DNA of 64,000 nucleotides from Lineus longissimus (taxonomy: Eukaryota; Nemertea; Pilidiophora; Heteronemertea; Lineidae), in the NCBI RefSeq assembly GCF_910592395.1, contig NC_088308.1, positions 26,925,501 through 26,989,500 of the forward strand, given 5' to 3'. The translations under genes were made by a program, and so were the position numbers. Of the stretch, positions 9,674-22,291 are shown piece after piece. The first letter of the stretch is position 1; each line of letters opens with the position of its first letter. A model generated the notes under the pieces. That model saw only the letters and a program-made list of their open reading frames with translations. It did no database searches and had not been told where the DNA came from.

Positions 9674-10504
9674 TATGCAATCAATGCATCTTTCTTGTTA
9701 ATGACTGTTGTTTTGTGCGTCCTGTATCAATTAATCTGCTTCACAGGATCTTAGAGACTGGAATGAAATACATGTCATTTTGTGACCAATACACGGAAGG
9801 TCATAGAATGAAGTTTTCATTAAAGTGTAAATCATGGGGGTGGGAATTCGTTTCAAAGGTTCAAAGATGGAAGTGGTGGTGTAATGCAACACAGAACGTT
9901 TTCACTATTGGCATTGTATCATAATCTTGTAGTCATGAAGTTAATTACCCCATTTCCTTCGTTACTAAAGAGTTCATCCAATGCGAGCCTTTCCCTGCAA
10001 AGCTGCAGCTATTGGTTTTTGGGAACCAAATGATCATTCAGAAACGTGTCCAGTAACGCCGAGTAACCCCCTCGATAGAATCCGTTCGAAGGTGTCAATA
10101 TACACGCAACTGCCGCTGCAATAAGAGTGCATATTATTCATTTGAGATCTGGTCTCTCCTTCCTTGGCGAATGCAGTCACGAAACAGCAACGTGCCATTG
10201 GGATTCTGACAACACTTCCCATATATCTAGCTAATTTCATTAACAATGACTGTTGAACAAGCGGGCACTGCCGTGTCACTTCTGTTGTGCACTTGATGGG
10301 AGGCACTGCGAGAAGTAAGATCTGGCGTGAATGCTAGTAGAGACTGCAACTCTGAGCAGTTCACATTTATCAAACAGTTTGAGTGGACTTGTGGGGTGAG
10401 GTTTGTTACGAAGCTAATCTTACAGGCAGAGAGAGCTTGATCCAGTTGCTCAAAAGTCCACTATCCTCAAACGGTGGTTGGCGAAACCTCATTGTCCGGG
10501 GCAA

Positions 10505-10658
10505 AAACGAGCGATTTAAATCACTGCCACCTGCAGTTATAGTCGCTGCTCTGCTCTAAATGATCGCTGCGATATCAATTTGTTTCACCTGCAATGACCA
10601 CTAGAAACGAGCGATCGTTGTCGCAATCGCAGGTAGCACCAGTTTAAATCGCTCGTTT
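10505..10658. mobile_element. possible 154-bp miniature inverted-repeat element
   Basis: The ends are inverted copies of AAACGAGCGATTTAAA (16 of 16 at 10505-10520 and 10643-10658), with weaker symmetry inward to ACCTGC. A third copy of AAACGAGCGAT lies inside at 10605. GGGGC occurs just outside both ends in the same orientation, which could be a target duplication of the hAT type. There is no coding capacity. Confidence 0.45.
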
Positions 10659-13600
10659 GAGGGGCGCTTAAGCAAGACACTCGTTGCTAGCCAATGACCT
10701 TCTTCTTTAAAGGAAATCGATGAGAAAGGGAGAGAGTGCATGCAGCGTTTGCCGCTTTTGTCGCGAAAATGTCAACCACTGGAAATAGACAAGAGGTCTT
10801 TTGTGTACGTGGAAGAAGAAGAGACAGCAAGTGAGTCACTAAACCCTTCCGGATTAAATCTTGACGGCTCTGACCTTCGCAAAAGAAGTGAAGGCTTAAT
10901 GTGGCTTAAGGCCTTGTCCTCCTGGCAAGAAGGGTAAATTTCCTCGGAATCTAAAACTGTCGGTCTTTTTTCAAAAACGGCTAGCAATTTTGAAACTTAG
11001 CTTTCACAAAATGTTTGAATACAGTTATAGGTCATATAAATGATGATTTTGTGTTTAATAGTCATGATCGTTAACAACAAATGTCCTTTGTATCAGTCGC
11101 GAAGACCTTTTCTTGTGATATCCGCTCTCTGCCTCTGTTAATCGGATCATAAAAGTGCCATCCTGTACAAAATACATGTAGTCACGTCTCTCACTGCGTG
11201 TATCGTGTGAGTGATTCATTCGATATGGTTACATAAGAGGGTAATGGAGGTTCCCTCAACTTTTCCCTTGCTAGAATGACATTATACACGGGTACTTAAA
11301 AGTAGAGCCCCAAGAACTTGTCACCAAGATGGATGGAGTACAGTCATTCACTGTGAGCACCCGCTATATCCAATCAGATCCGCCCGGGGATGAAGTGTTT
11401 AATTTCCGATGGTCCATACCTTGTCTATCATACGAACTGATGAACATGAGCGTGTAGTCCCCTGGAAGTAGACGTCCCGTGCTTGTGACACTGGCGGGCC
11501 ATTCTAACGACAAGCCGAAAGTCCCCACGGTGCAAATTTAATGGAATTTGAAGGGATCTGTATTAGTATCGACACATGCGTCAGACAAGTCTGAAAGTGC
11601 ATAATAACTTAATTTGAACATATTAAATTGATTCAAGAAAAAGTATCTTCCGAGGCTGACTCAATGAAGATGTATTTAGGACCACGCAAGGCTCATAATA
11701 TTACTGGGATCCTACTGGTGCTACATGTGGACTGTATGTGAAACACACTTCAAGTGCGAGATCAATTTGTTATTTAATTAAATCCTGCCTTGTTCTGTGC
11801 GATAATCGTAGACAATTTTGTCTATTTTTATTGAACAGCATTGCGAGAGGGGGCTTGTCATACAAGTTTCTAACAGATCACCCACGGTGAAAGCAATGTG
11901 GAATTCCAACAATGGTAATGTGAGCAGAATAACTCATGTAACTTTTTATTCTGACAGCTCAGTTGCTACAGCGTAGTTATGTGTCATTATTTCAATAAAA
12001 AGAACTACAGCACCATGATCGCTTCATTTGAGAAAACGAGCTTCCTTTAAAGAAATGCAATACACAATGTAGAGAATCATATATCAAATTGCCTTTTTAT
12101 TGGTAGGCATCGCTGACTTCGGTAATTGCAATTATTGTTTTTCTTCGCAATCATTGAGAAAGTTCCATCGAAACTGTTGAATCTTTCAACAATCATTGAA
12201 CTGTCACACACCCAATATTCCCATACAACTTACGGAAACGATTAAAGTCCACACGGAAAAACTATCAATGTCTTGCGAAAATTACTGTCCCTATATCATA
12301 AGTGGGCAGAACTCGGAGGCAAGGAAACACATTTTTAAAATATTCCTCATTGGAATAATAACCAATACACTCCTCACCAACAAGTTATCACTAATACACC
12401 TCATGACTGATGAAAAGGAGGACATTTTGATACCGGGTGCAGCTGATCGCAACTACGGTACCATAATTTAGCTAGTATCGACTTGTAGATTCGTTGGCAA
12501 AAAGTCATATTTACTGAGTGGCAGAAAATGCGTCTCTTTGTTCTTGACGATTCCACCGCAGGGCATTTACTCGCCCAAAAGGTTTCATCTTTGTTTACCA
12601 CGCATGGACTCTTAATATCTCCAAATCAAAGACATGTCTAAAGACCTTGGGGAAGTACTTAGTCTGTGTTCAGTTTTCTGTACCTAATAATCGCCATCAT
12701 TAAGCACCTTGATATAAGACCATAACAAGGCAAAAGATCAAGCGCCTTATGGAGGATTCAGTCAAAGATGAACCAAGATGATGTCTTTGGGGTAAGCTAT
12801 TTACCCTTTGTGACAGTGCTATGATATTGGTAGTAGTGCTAAACACTGATATTGATGTACAAGTTGGAGGACTTCCCTGACTTAGAACATATCTTGCAAT
12901 GCGATTTATTCATCGTAGACTTCACACGACTTTGCCGCTCGAAGCGGATGTCCCAGTAAGACGAAGGACCTGGTTTACCTGTCACTGTGAGTGAAGCTCA
13001 GTGTACCTGCCTAACCGAGGTCGTACACTATTTTAACACAAGTCCTTGATTCGGTGGCCTCTGCCTGTCTGTATCTGAAGGATGACGGTTGTAACGATTC
13101 GGATAGCATATTAGTCTGATACTTGTTGGCTTCAATTATGAGAACTATGTCCTCTTACTGAAAGTGCCTGAATGTATGAGTTTCACCATTGGATCAAATA
13201 GAATTGGTGTCGTTCATCACCAATGCTTAAGAAGTCAAAACAACCGCCGCCGATGCCAGACAACATCGTTTGAGTTGCTATCCCCGTCTTCCAACCCATC
13301 CATCTTGGTCGTGGTCACCCGCCATGAATAATAAACCCATTAAAAACCTAAGACAAACACGCTTCTTAAGGATCTGACGGGAGCTCTGACGGGGGCTAAA
13401 CATGAGTTGATAGAGTGGCCATCACCACCTTTTACTGATACCTTAATCGCTATATCCATCAATTCGGTATGCAGCGCTGCTTTCAGAATGCTTCTGAGGG
13501 CAGCTCCGATTCCAATTCATCATGTTTTGGCTAAGTTATCACTCGATGACTATAATATATATTTGTCACTCAAATTGATATTTATTACACTTTTTGTCGT

Positions 13601-16600
13601 CGTATGGTACATGACCGTGAAACGACGAAATGCTGCTCAAAGAAAGGTCGCACATGGTGGCCTTTGTAGCTTCTTGCTGGCACCTCATAATAATCTTGCT
13701 TGAGAGTCGGTGAGGGGAATACGCTAACCTGGTATCTCCTTACAGCATATCTATCACAAGCTGTTTAAATAATGTAGCGTTTGATTCAAGACACAAGACG
13801 CGGACAAACGTACCCGCCAAATGCAACATTACTCGCAAAAAGTGTTAACAACATCGTGCACATCCGCATATCATTGCGAATTGCATTTATTCTTTCCTAG
13901 GATCGCAAATGGTCGTTAATGTGGTATCCCTTATATCAAAAACGATTGCGGCAGACAAATCATCCGTGTATTACTCAGTTTGACTTACTTGATGCCTCCC
14001 AGATGGGAAAAGTATATATAAAATGGTACAACGAGCAGAATCATGTTACTAAAGAATGTTCGCTAGACGCACTTAATGTATTATGTGAGGATTCTATGAA
14101 CTAAAGGATATAAGGTGCACGTCTCAAATGAATGCGCTATCTATTTCACCTTATGTGCGGATGTACATACTTGGGCCTCAGATAACACCAATAACAGGAT
14201 GCGTCGAATTACGTAGATAACTTGCCATCACAACTATAACAAGTAAAAAGACAACAACCCGTATATTGCGTGGGCCCTGGATCTTTCGCTTCGCACCGTA
14301 TATTCTAAGATCTTGCTGATCTTGGTGACCGGCGTTAAGAGATACGTTAAGGTGCGTACTATCGCTTTTGGTCGTTTGATGAAAAAAAGCTAACTTTCCA
14401 GACTATCTAGTCACTTTATTTCCAAATTCAGTAATGCATCATAAAATGTCATTAAAGTATATCGAAAAAACACCTGAGAGGGCTGAACGAAAAAGCGCTT
14501 AAGCCGGTTTTTCAGGGTCGACTTTATAATAGCTAACCAACTTTTCCTAAATATATGAGGCAGTTATGATGAGACGCTTCAAATGCTTGTAAAAGTGAAA
14601 ACCTCGCGACAGGTGACCGGTAAACTTTGGCGCATCCTCATGACGTTTTGCTGTTTACATCAGCAACTTACTTCTTTGGCTGATAACTCATCTCGCATAT
14701 CTGCAGGTGTCCAACCTGGACACGGAACACCCGGCAATTGATATCGGCAAACAATAGTGTACAGGCAGGGGATGAGCACCTCATTTGTCTACTTAGTCCC
14801 AACTCAATCCATTGGTCAGACCGTAGCCTTATTATTGGAGTGTTGTTCAGTTGGTCATTACATATTTCAGCCAGTATGGATTCACCGAACTAAGGCGACC
14901 GTGTTTTCATTTTTTGTATAAGTTATCCAGATAAGGATTATATAGTCAATCTGGACAGCGAGGTATCACGGAGATGAGCATGCGAACTTAGAAAGCGATA
15001 TCACGGATTGGGCGTACGAGTCAATTGATCTAGAGATCCGTTATTGCGTACCTACAATGACGGTGCACGAAACGAGAGTGTGGTAGATTCTCGCAGTCAG
15101 TGTTTTAAAAAAATTTTGAGAAGTTTTAAAAACGAGGTGGATAATTTTCACACATGTGCCCTCATATTTTCTAATCTTAGTACCTACTCCTGCGTACGAT
15201 TTTGGGAGAACAGAAAGATATGCAAGCTATCGTACTGTTTTAAGAACTGCATTTCTATTGACCAAGGTATCGTCGCGGCCACCCGTTACTCTGTCTACCT
15301 GTTGCAGACGCTTGGTTATCTGGTTCAAGAGATATTGGAAATGAACTCCACGCTATTTTAAATGTAATAATTAGTTAATCAACAAATACAAAGAAAACAG
15401 TTAATCAAAATGCCTAACTATAGATAGCTTTTACAATAGCAACAGCGCCAACCTTTTTTACACCGTATTCTGATTTCATCAATGATGCCATAGTGCCTTT
15501 GCCATTGTAAATTGCTGAGGGCACGCGGGGACAGCAAATGAAAAATTAAGTAATTGGATGTGACCTTCATTCGAAGTATCAATGTGGTTCTGGTGGCAAG
15601 TTGACCAATCTCCGAAAATCGTTTCTTATTCCACCAATTGACCAGAAGCTACGCAGCAAATGGAAATCGTTCGTTGTACATGTATATATCACGAACAATA
15701 TCGATTATAATGAGCAAAGGTCGTTTGAGGCTGGCCACATCTGCGCGTCGATAATTTAACGATTGGAAAGTGATAACCTAACGGGTCCTGGATGCCCAAT
15801 ATGTATTCAGTTAAGAGGATATCAACACCTTGCATACAGTTCGTTCAGTATTCGATTATCATGGTGATATGTATTGGCCATCCTTTGAGTCAGATGACAC
15901 CCCAGAAGGCCATGTCACTCAGCTCGTCCCAAAAGGATTTCCAAGTAATTTAGATCAATAAAAACATAACTTATTTGTCATCAATTTACTTTTTCCTCCC
16001 AGTGTTAAATTACGTAGGTCTCAATCCGTAGAATATGGGCAAAATGCGGTTGTTCGATCATTATACTTTTTCTTCGGGATGTATTGTATTGTTTTAAAAA
16101 ATAATGAAATAAAAAAGGTATTTTCTAAGGAAGGCCAGAATGACATTCTGGCTTCCCCTAACAAAAATCCCGGTAAGCTTCTTACAAAATTCTCAGTGAA
16201 GATCATATCAAGTTTTGTATAAATATACACGTACAATCTTTACTGTGTTCCATTTCTACCAATTTCTCAATGTCAGCGTCTATCGACATCAGCCAACTAT
16301 CGATATGTTACAGCAATTGTAACATCACCAGATGTGGCAGTTTGTGGTTCAACTTAAACGTACTTCTGATAAACTGACATGGTTACCTTTCGAACCACTG
16401 GGAATTCACCGTATGTTGGTGAAGACATGGCGAAACTTATCGATTCCTTCATCCACATTAGATCGTTACTTCAACCTGGACGAAATCCTTAGGATTAGGC
16501 TGCGGATTGTCTGCGTCTTGGTGTGTGATTAGTCAAGATCTTAGCCTCGAGGGCACACATCACCACTCAAGGATACCGCTCTCAGACATTCTTAAGTGAC

Positions 16601-16936
16601 CATGGAGGACCTGGTAAGACCATAACATTGGCGATTTGGAATATGAAACTAAAAGCTTATTTTGAAGTAAAGTTTGATATGAAGAAAATTATGTCTATAA
16701 TCCTGTAAACATTGTAATCGACAGGCAGGTTCGGTTACAACTTCATTGAAAGTCATCAAAGCTGCTAAGCAAATTACCGAATCGGATAAAAGTCACTCTG
16801 AATGTCTTCTCAAGCTTCAATTTCATTCATTGACAGGAAATTGCGTGTCCCATATCAGCATTTAAATTGACAACGACTGTCAGATCGGAAATGTTTATTC
16901 AATTATGTAGCCGTCTGATTTAGCACCTGAAGCCAA
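10659..16936. other. no gene seen
   Basis: Short open frames only (the longest is about 105 codons, at 15044-15361), with no recognisable family, no tRNA-like structure and no long repeat. A short GAAGAGACAGCAAG stretch near 10817 echoes TRPM exon p, but I give it little weight. Confidence 0.4.
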
Positions 16937-16964
16937 CTCTCGTTTTGAAAGTTCAAAACGAGAG
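16937..16964. repeat. perfect 13-bp inverted repeat with 2-base spacer
   Basis: CTCTCGTTTTGAA is followed by AG and its exact complement. It could form a stable hairpin. No flanking gene explains it. Confidence 0.85.
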
Positions 16965-19900
16965 AGGCGATTTCGAAAACACACCACGTCTTCCTGTGAG
17001 GCCACTCGCCACGCAGTTTGAAAATCCAGAAATTATTCGGATAATATTCTTAGCTAAGGTCTGATTCAGCTACAAATACATTTTTCACAAGATTGATGCG
17101 AGATTATTATTGATTAAGACTCTCATTGTTCCGTACTCGTGGTTTTGTTAGTCTTTAAACGCTCTCTGCTAAATTATAGAGTTGCTACTTGTACTTTCTT
17201 GTTGAAAATTAAATTTGGTGACATGTTTCTCTTGGCTCCTCATTCCTTTGCAAAGAAACACGGCCACCTTGTGAAAGCAGCTGAAAGCTTGTGTGATGTT
17301 TCAATAACAGTGCTGAACAACTTCGAAACTAAAAATCCCATCGGGCTCTCGACCTGGGCAGTATTAAGTCTACAGCCTGTTTACAAACCAAGCTACAGTG
17401 CAGGAGAACTCGCATCTGGATGACTTCTTGTGGTCGCATATTATCATTACTTCCATGCATATGCCACATAGATCTATTGATTTTCCTGTTTTGTCTCATT
17501 CTGTCATCATATTGTATCGTTGAGATGAAAAAACAAATGTTGCTGATGCGCCCGATACGAAAAGCTGACGTCCTTGGGTTTGGGTAGTGGAAAGGATGTG
17601 AACCGGCATCGGTATTTTCATCACGTATGATATTTTCCGTCGCGAGATGAATCACGTTTTTACTGCAACAGTTATTGAGCTCGAGTCAAACACGTAGCAA
17701 TATTAATTACACTGCATGTCGATTATTTCGCCAATTCTTGCCAGAAACTCGCAGCTGTTAATTACGTAAATAAGACAAAATTCCCAGGCGATATGCAAAT
17801 GTCCTCTTACGTAATCTGCATCATGCGACCAGTTAGGACTCGTAGGGACCATACCTGCGTGATAGCACCGACGGACATCAACATTTTACCGCAATCCTCA
17901 TTACTACTATGATTTTATCACAACACATCATCCGCCATTTCATTTTCTTTGCGGCGTCCCTGAACACAGAAACATTCTGGTAATTTCATTTGATTGCTTG
18001 CTCGCATGCTTCACATTTACTTTCTGAAGGTAAACATTTTATTTCTGGTGACGCTGGACAGCGCGTTTTGTTGACTCCATTTGTGATGACACCACGAATT
18101 CAACTCCTTGCCGCAACATTCCATTTTTATGAGTAAAATAAAAAAGCAGTAGCAAAATTGGCGCCATCCTCGGGCTAAACCTGTGTATTTCAGATGTTCT
18201 CTCGAAAATGCGACGAATACTCAACGACATATTGCGATGTTAATCCACACAAATGGCAGCTTTTGTATCTTAGGGGCATTAAGATATGTGTTGGTTGATA
18301 AGTCAACATGATTTTAGCGTTGTAAAGGGTTGTGGGCGAGCTAACACTAGCCAACATAGGCACTGAAGTGATCTTAAGTCATTGGCTATCTAGGTTATTA
18401 ACATTTTTGGGGGAGGGGGCTCTGGAGAGAGAACTACTAGTCAGATTTCTTCGGAGCTTGGTTTTTTTTACTAGTCTGATATTGCAACTTAACATGATTT
18501 CTAAGCTTCAGCTTTGTCAGTGCAGAGATAAAAAAACTGGTATTCAGTATACATAGGGGAGATGTCCCAATTCAATGCACTTTGTCAATGTACACAAATA
18601 CATACTTTATTTCGTTGCCATGGTAACTGTAAATGAAAAGATTCAAAAGGACATTGGCTACGAGTTAGGAGTTGTTCAGTGTTGGTCTATGACACAATCC
18701 AGCCATATCTGACAACGTTCTTTGTCCAAATATATTTGGTGACTGCACTATCATCTTGGTCAAAATTGTATTTTGTGGTAAGCTGACCACTGAAGATTGG
18801 TGCCTGGCGCTGATCATAAGGAATGCTTTTCAAATACAAGTCGTTACTACGACGAGAAACAAATAATCAAATGTACCCTAACACTAAACACTGACCAGCG
18901 AACACCAAGTAAGTGCGTAATGTAATTGCACTAATAGCTCATACTCCGATTCATTAAATACAAAACCAACTCTTTACAAATATTGTCTTGTTAAAATTGA
19001 GCGCTCGTGCAAGAGGATAAGGTTTCCCAGCAGGGAGGTTCGGAAATTGAATTCCATTAACACTTGACAGCCAAAATGACATTTCTTGTAATTTGACAAA
19101 AATGCTTTACTTGATTAAAGTTGATGTGGACCTATCCATAACCTGGTGGCACTCACCGTTTAATTAACGCCGAGTTCCCCAGCTTCGCCTGAGATCGTAT
19201 CTTTTCCAATTCAGTTACAGCAATAGTTTGTGTACAAAATGATAAGGTGTCACAGGGGTCGTTAGTTTTAAGGCTTCAAGAAAATGAAAGACATCAACCT
19301 AGCTAGGTTGATACTTTTATTGTTGCAGTTGTTTAAAAGCTCTTCCAGCGTAATTATAGTTGTGGTGGCCGTGGGTAAATACTGATAGGAAAAAAAATTG
19401 GCTCAAATCTAGACTTCAGTGGTGGATAAGCAGCGCTTATGGCCAGAGTCCTCTATTAAAACATGTGTACATTACGTGTACATTGTTGTGCATAGGTTTT
19501 GGTAAAAAAAGTACTCATTGGACCAATCAATCTGCACAAAATTTTATATGTGTCAAGAAGAACCCTTTGCCAATAGCATAATAAAGTTTGAAAAAATTCC
19601 AATACCGATTGCCTGAGAAAAAGATATTTCCGTTCACCATATCCATCAAAACGTCACTGGCGCATTGATATGGCCCTGTCAAAGTACAAGTTCTAAACTG
19701 ACCAGTGAGACCACATTTTCTTAAATATACATGTATTATCAAAAAGCATATTTCTGTGATGGCCTGACTCTGTAGATTAAGAATCAACCACAGATTGAGA
19801 ATTAATTCCACTTTGGTCCATCCCAGCCATGTATTTACCACAACTTGACATTTTGATAAGCTCTATGTGACTACTTCCGGTCGTGGATGAATACAGGTCT

Positions 19901-20860
19901 CTGCCCTTATGTTAATGACAACAACAATTGTGTTGTCCTTGGTTAACCACAAGAAACGTATTTTCATCTTAGTTCATTTCAACCAACTTTAACGATTGGT
20001 TCAAAAGTATTTTTTAGCAAACCGCCAGAGGCACCCAGATGGTTTTTTATGACGTTAATAGCCAAGTTGATGTAAATTTCAAACTAAATCCGATATCGAA
20101 AGAAAAATTTCTCATGTTACTCGACACTCTTGCTGTCAAATTTGAAGGTCCTAAACTGAGCCTGCGGGTGAATAGCATTCCATCCATGGAGAAGAAGTGA
20201 CAATTTAAGGTCTATCACTAAACGTTGGCGTGTGTTCATAAAAATACATGCAAAGAAGATGTATGCTTGTCTATAATGATATCATATCCTTTTGGGATCA
20301 GTTGGCCTCGTTGGCCCCAAAAACCTCTACAGTTTATATATCTTAGGGAGGTATGCTTAACGCCCGAAAAATCTTCTTCACGTGGTATATGAGCCCGCTC
20401 CTTTGTCTTCAATCAGGCAATTTTGATATGATTTTTACCGTTTCCTATTGGCCACAAAACCAATTACACGTCGTTGCTTCCAATTTACCATGCAGCCCGT
20501 CCCGTTTTTATTTACTTCTGGTGTGCTAAGATGTGACGTAACATTTCATTCAGGTTATTTGCCAGGTTATAGGCATTACACCTTTGTATTGTTACATTAG
20601 TGACGTTGTTCACCGAGTTGAATAGGGCAATAAGAATGAACACTGCTGGTTGAATGGGACTTTATAAACGATTAATAGGACTTATGTCATTGACTTGGGA
20701 CTGTTTGTGTTGATGTGCAGTGGTCGGAACGCGGCACTCTCGGTCCTGCAACAGTGTGTGGTGCACTGTACTGTGTCTCCAACGACAAGCGTCGACCAAG
20801 GAAGCTTAGACTGGGCCACTGTGAGGCCTTGGTCGTGGACGCCTGAGATGTTATCTTCGG
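16965..20860. other. no gene seen
   Basis: The only structure noticed is a 20-bp palindrome at 19293-19312. Open frames are short and unrecognised. Confidence 0.4.
19293..19312. repeat. perfect 20-bp palindrome
   Basis: ATCAACCTAG is followed directly by its reverse complement. It may be chance, or a symmetric binding site. Confidence 0.8.
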
Positions 20861-21340
20861 TGTGTGCTGGTCTATCTTGACTTTGCTGCCATCGAATCCT
20901 GCTCTTTTGATTAGCTGTGTGCTGGTCTGTCTTGGCATTGCCCACCGGATCCTTTTGTGTACCGGGCCTTTTAGGACAAGGTGTGTGCTGGTCTATCTTG
21001 ACTTTGCTGCCATCGAATCCTGCTCTTTTGATTAGCTGTTTTCTAGTCTGTCTTGACATTGCTGCCAGCGGATCTTTTTGTGTACCGGGACTTTTAGGAC
21101 AAGGTGTGTACTGGTCTATCTTGACTTTGCTGCCATCGAATCCTGCTCTTTTGATTAGCTGTTTTCTAGTCTGTCTTGACATTGCTGCCAGCGGATCTTT
21201 TTGTGTACCGGGACTTTTAGGACAAGGTGTGTACTGGTCTATCTTGACTTTGCTGCCATCGAATCCTGCTCTTTTGATTAGCTGTGTGCCGGTCTGTCTT
21301 GTCATTGCTGCCAGCGAATCCTTTTGTGTCTTGGGATGTT
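20861..21340. repeat. minisatellite, about 4 units of 121-123 bp, each an internal dimer
   Basis: Units start at 20861, 20982, 21105 and 21228, and the last fades near 21340. Each unit has two related halves of about 55 and 66-68 bp that share CTGGTCTRTCTTGAC and TTGCTGCCA blocks, so an ancestral monomer duplicated and then the dimer amplified. Units of 123 bp equal 41 codons, so open frames survive on both strands (207 codons minus, 142 plus). The 121-bp first unit shifts phase. I treat the frames as by-products, with no start context or family to support coding. Confidence 0.88.
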
Positions 21341-21867
21341 TTTGATTGTGTCGATAGGACCGACGGAACTGATTATTTCGAACTGCTTTTAGTTTTGTTT
21401 ATATTGTTTCGTATTGTACTGTTTGTTTGTTCTGAAATAAATATTCGAAATTGCACGCTCAGCGTTATAATTTTACTTTTGTGTTTCTAACCGGACCCAT
21501 GTCTGCCTTAGCCCCAAATTCATTTTCGAAATTTTAGAACTGTTCTCTTCAGAGGACAACTCTATTGGGAATGGACAAAAGCAACAATTGTCATCCCTCG
21601 AAAAACTAGTAAGACCCTAAAAAGATTGTGTAAGTTGGTACAGTTATTTCAGGTCCCTCCCTTCAAATTCTCGTTAGATACTGCCCGCATGCTCTCAACA
21701 AAAGCTGTTTTTTCTACGGCCTCTGATGGGAGTATTCTAATTGATATACAAAACACGAATATTGCCACGTATACGGCTTCATCAGTGCCTACCGTATGGT
21801 TACATGTCATGTTGACCAGAGACACTCTTTTGACTCCTTCTATCTTTAAATGATCGTTATGAAGCAA

Positions 21868-21968
21868 TACTTGACTTGCCAAACTCAGAAATGCCGCGCC
21901 ACTCGCGGACAAAGATAGAACAACTCGACATTTTTTCCACCGGTTTTCGCTGCGCATGCGTACCAGCC
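21868..21968 (+). repeat. left arm of foldback element
   Basis: This 101-bp arm starts TACTTGACTTGCC and ends near GCGCATGCGTACCAGCC. Confidence 0.85.
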
Positions 21969-22190
21969 GTCATCTTTCGCGGCGACGGACGAGAAAAACA
22001 ACTGTTCTTCACGCAGTGAAAGCAAATTCACACAGGTAAACTGGTTATAACTGTGGTACGTCTGTTTCTTAACACGTAATAGTTATCAGATTGCTAAATT
22101 ATCTTAAATCATGAGCCTTAAAGAACTTTTTGAACTCTCAAAAACTTACACAAAACAAGTTCAGATTGCCGCCATTATTAGTTTCCGGAT

Positions 22191-22291
22191 GGCTGGTACG
22201 CATGCGCAGCGAAAACCGGTGAAAAAAATGTCGAGTTGTTCTATCTTTGTCCGCGAGTGGCGCTGCATTTCTGAGTTTGGCAAGTCAAGTA
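22191..22291 (-). repeat. right arm of foldback element
   Basis: This is the reverse complement of the left arm with two substitutions (one C/A and one C/T), ending CAAGTCAAGTA. Confidence 0.85.

Larger units (their letters stand above)
8570..10504. other. intergenic or intronic sequence
   Basis: Apart from the two weak exon candidates at 8950-9207 and 9510-9673, I see no gene, RNA or clear repeat here. Confidence 0.4.
21868..22291. mobile_element. 424-bp foldback/MITE-like element with TA flanks
   Basis: Two 101-bp arms (21868-21968 and 22191-22291) are inverted copies with only two mismatches, separated by 222 bp of unrelated spacer. The similarity begins and ends exactly at TA, the duplication left by Tc1/mariner insertion, followed by CTTGACTTGCC. 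The arms share an open frame but there is no transposase. The near-identity suggests recent origin or gene conversion. A Tc1/mariner-type miniature element is the best reading. Confidence 0.75.

Noticed and set aside
20682-21305. 207-codon minus-strand frame as a real repeat-protein gene
   Set aside because: The array unit is a multiple of three, so frames persist by construction. The opposite strand is open too, the first unit is out of phase, and there is no family or promoter evidence.
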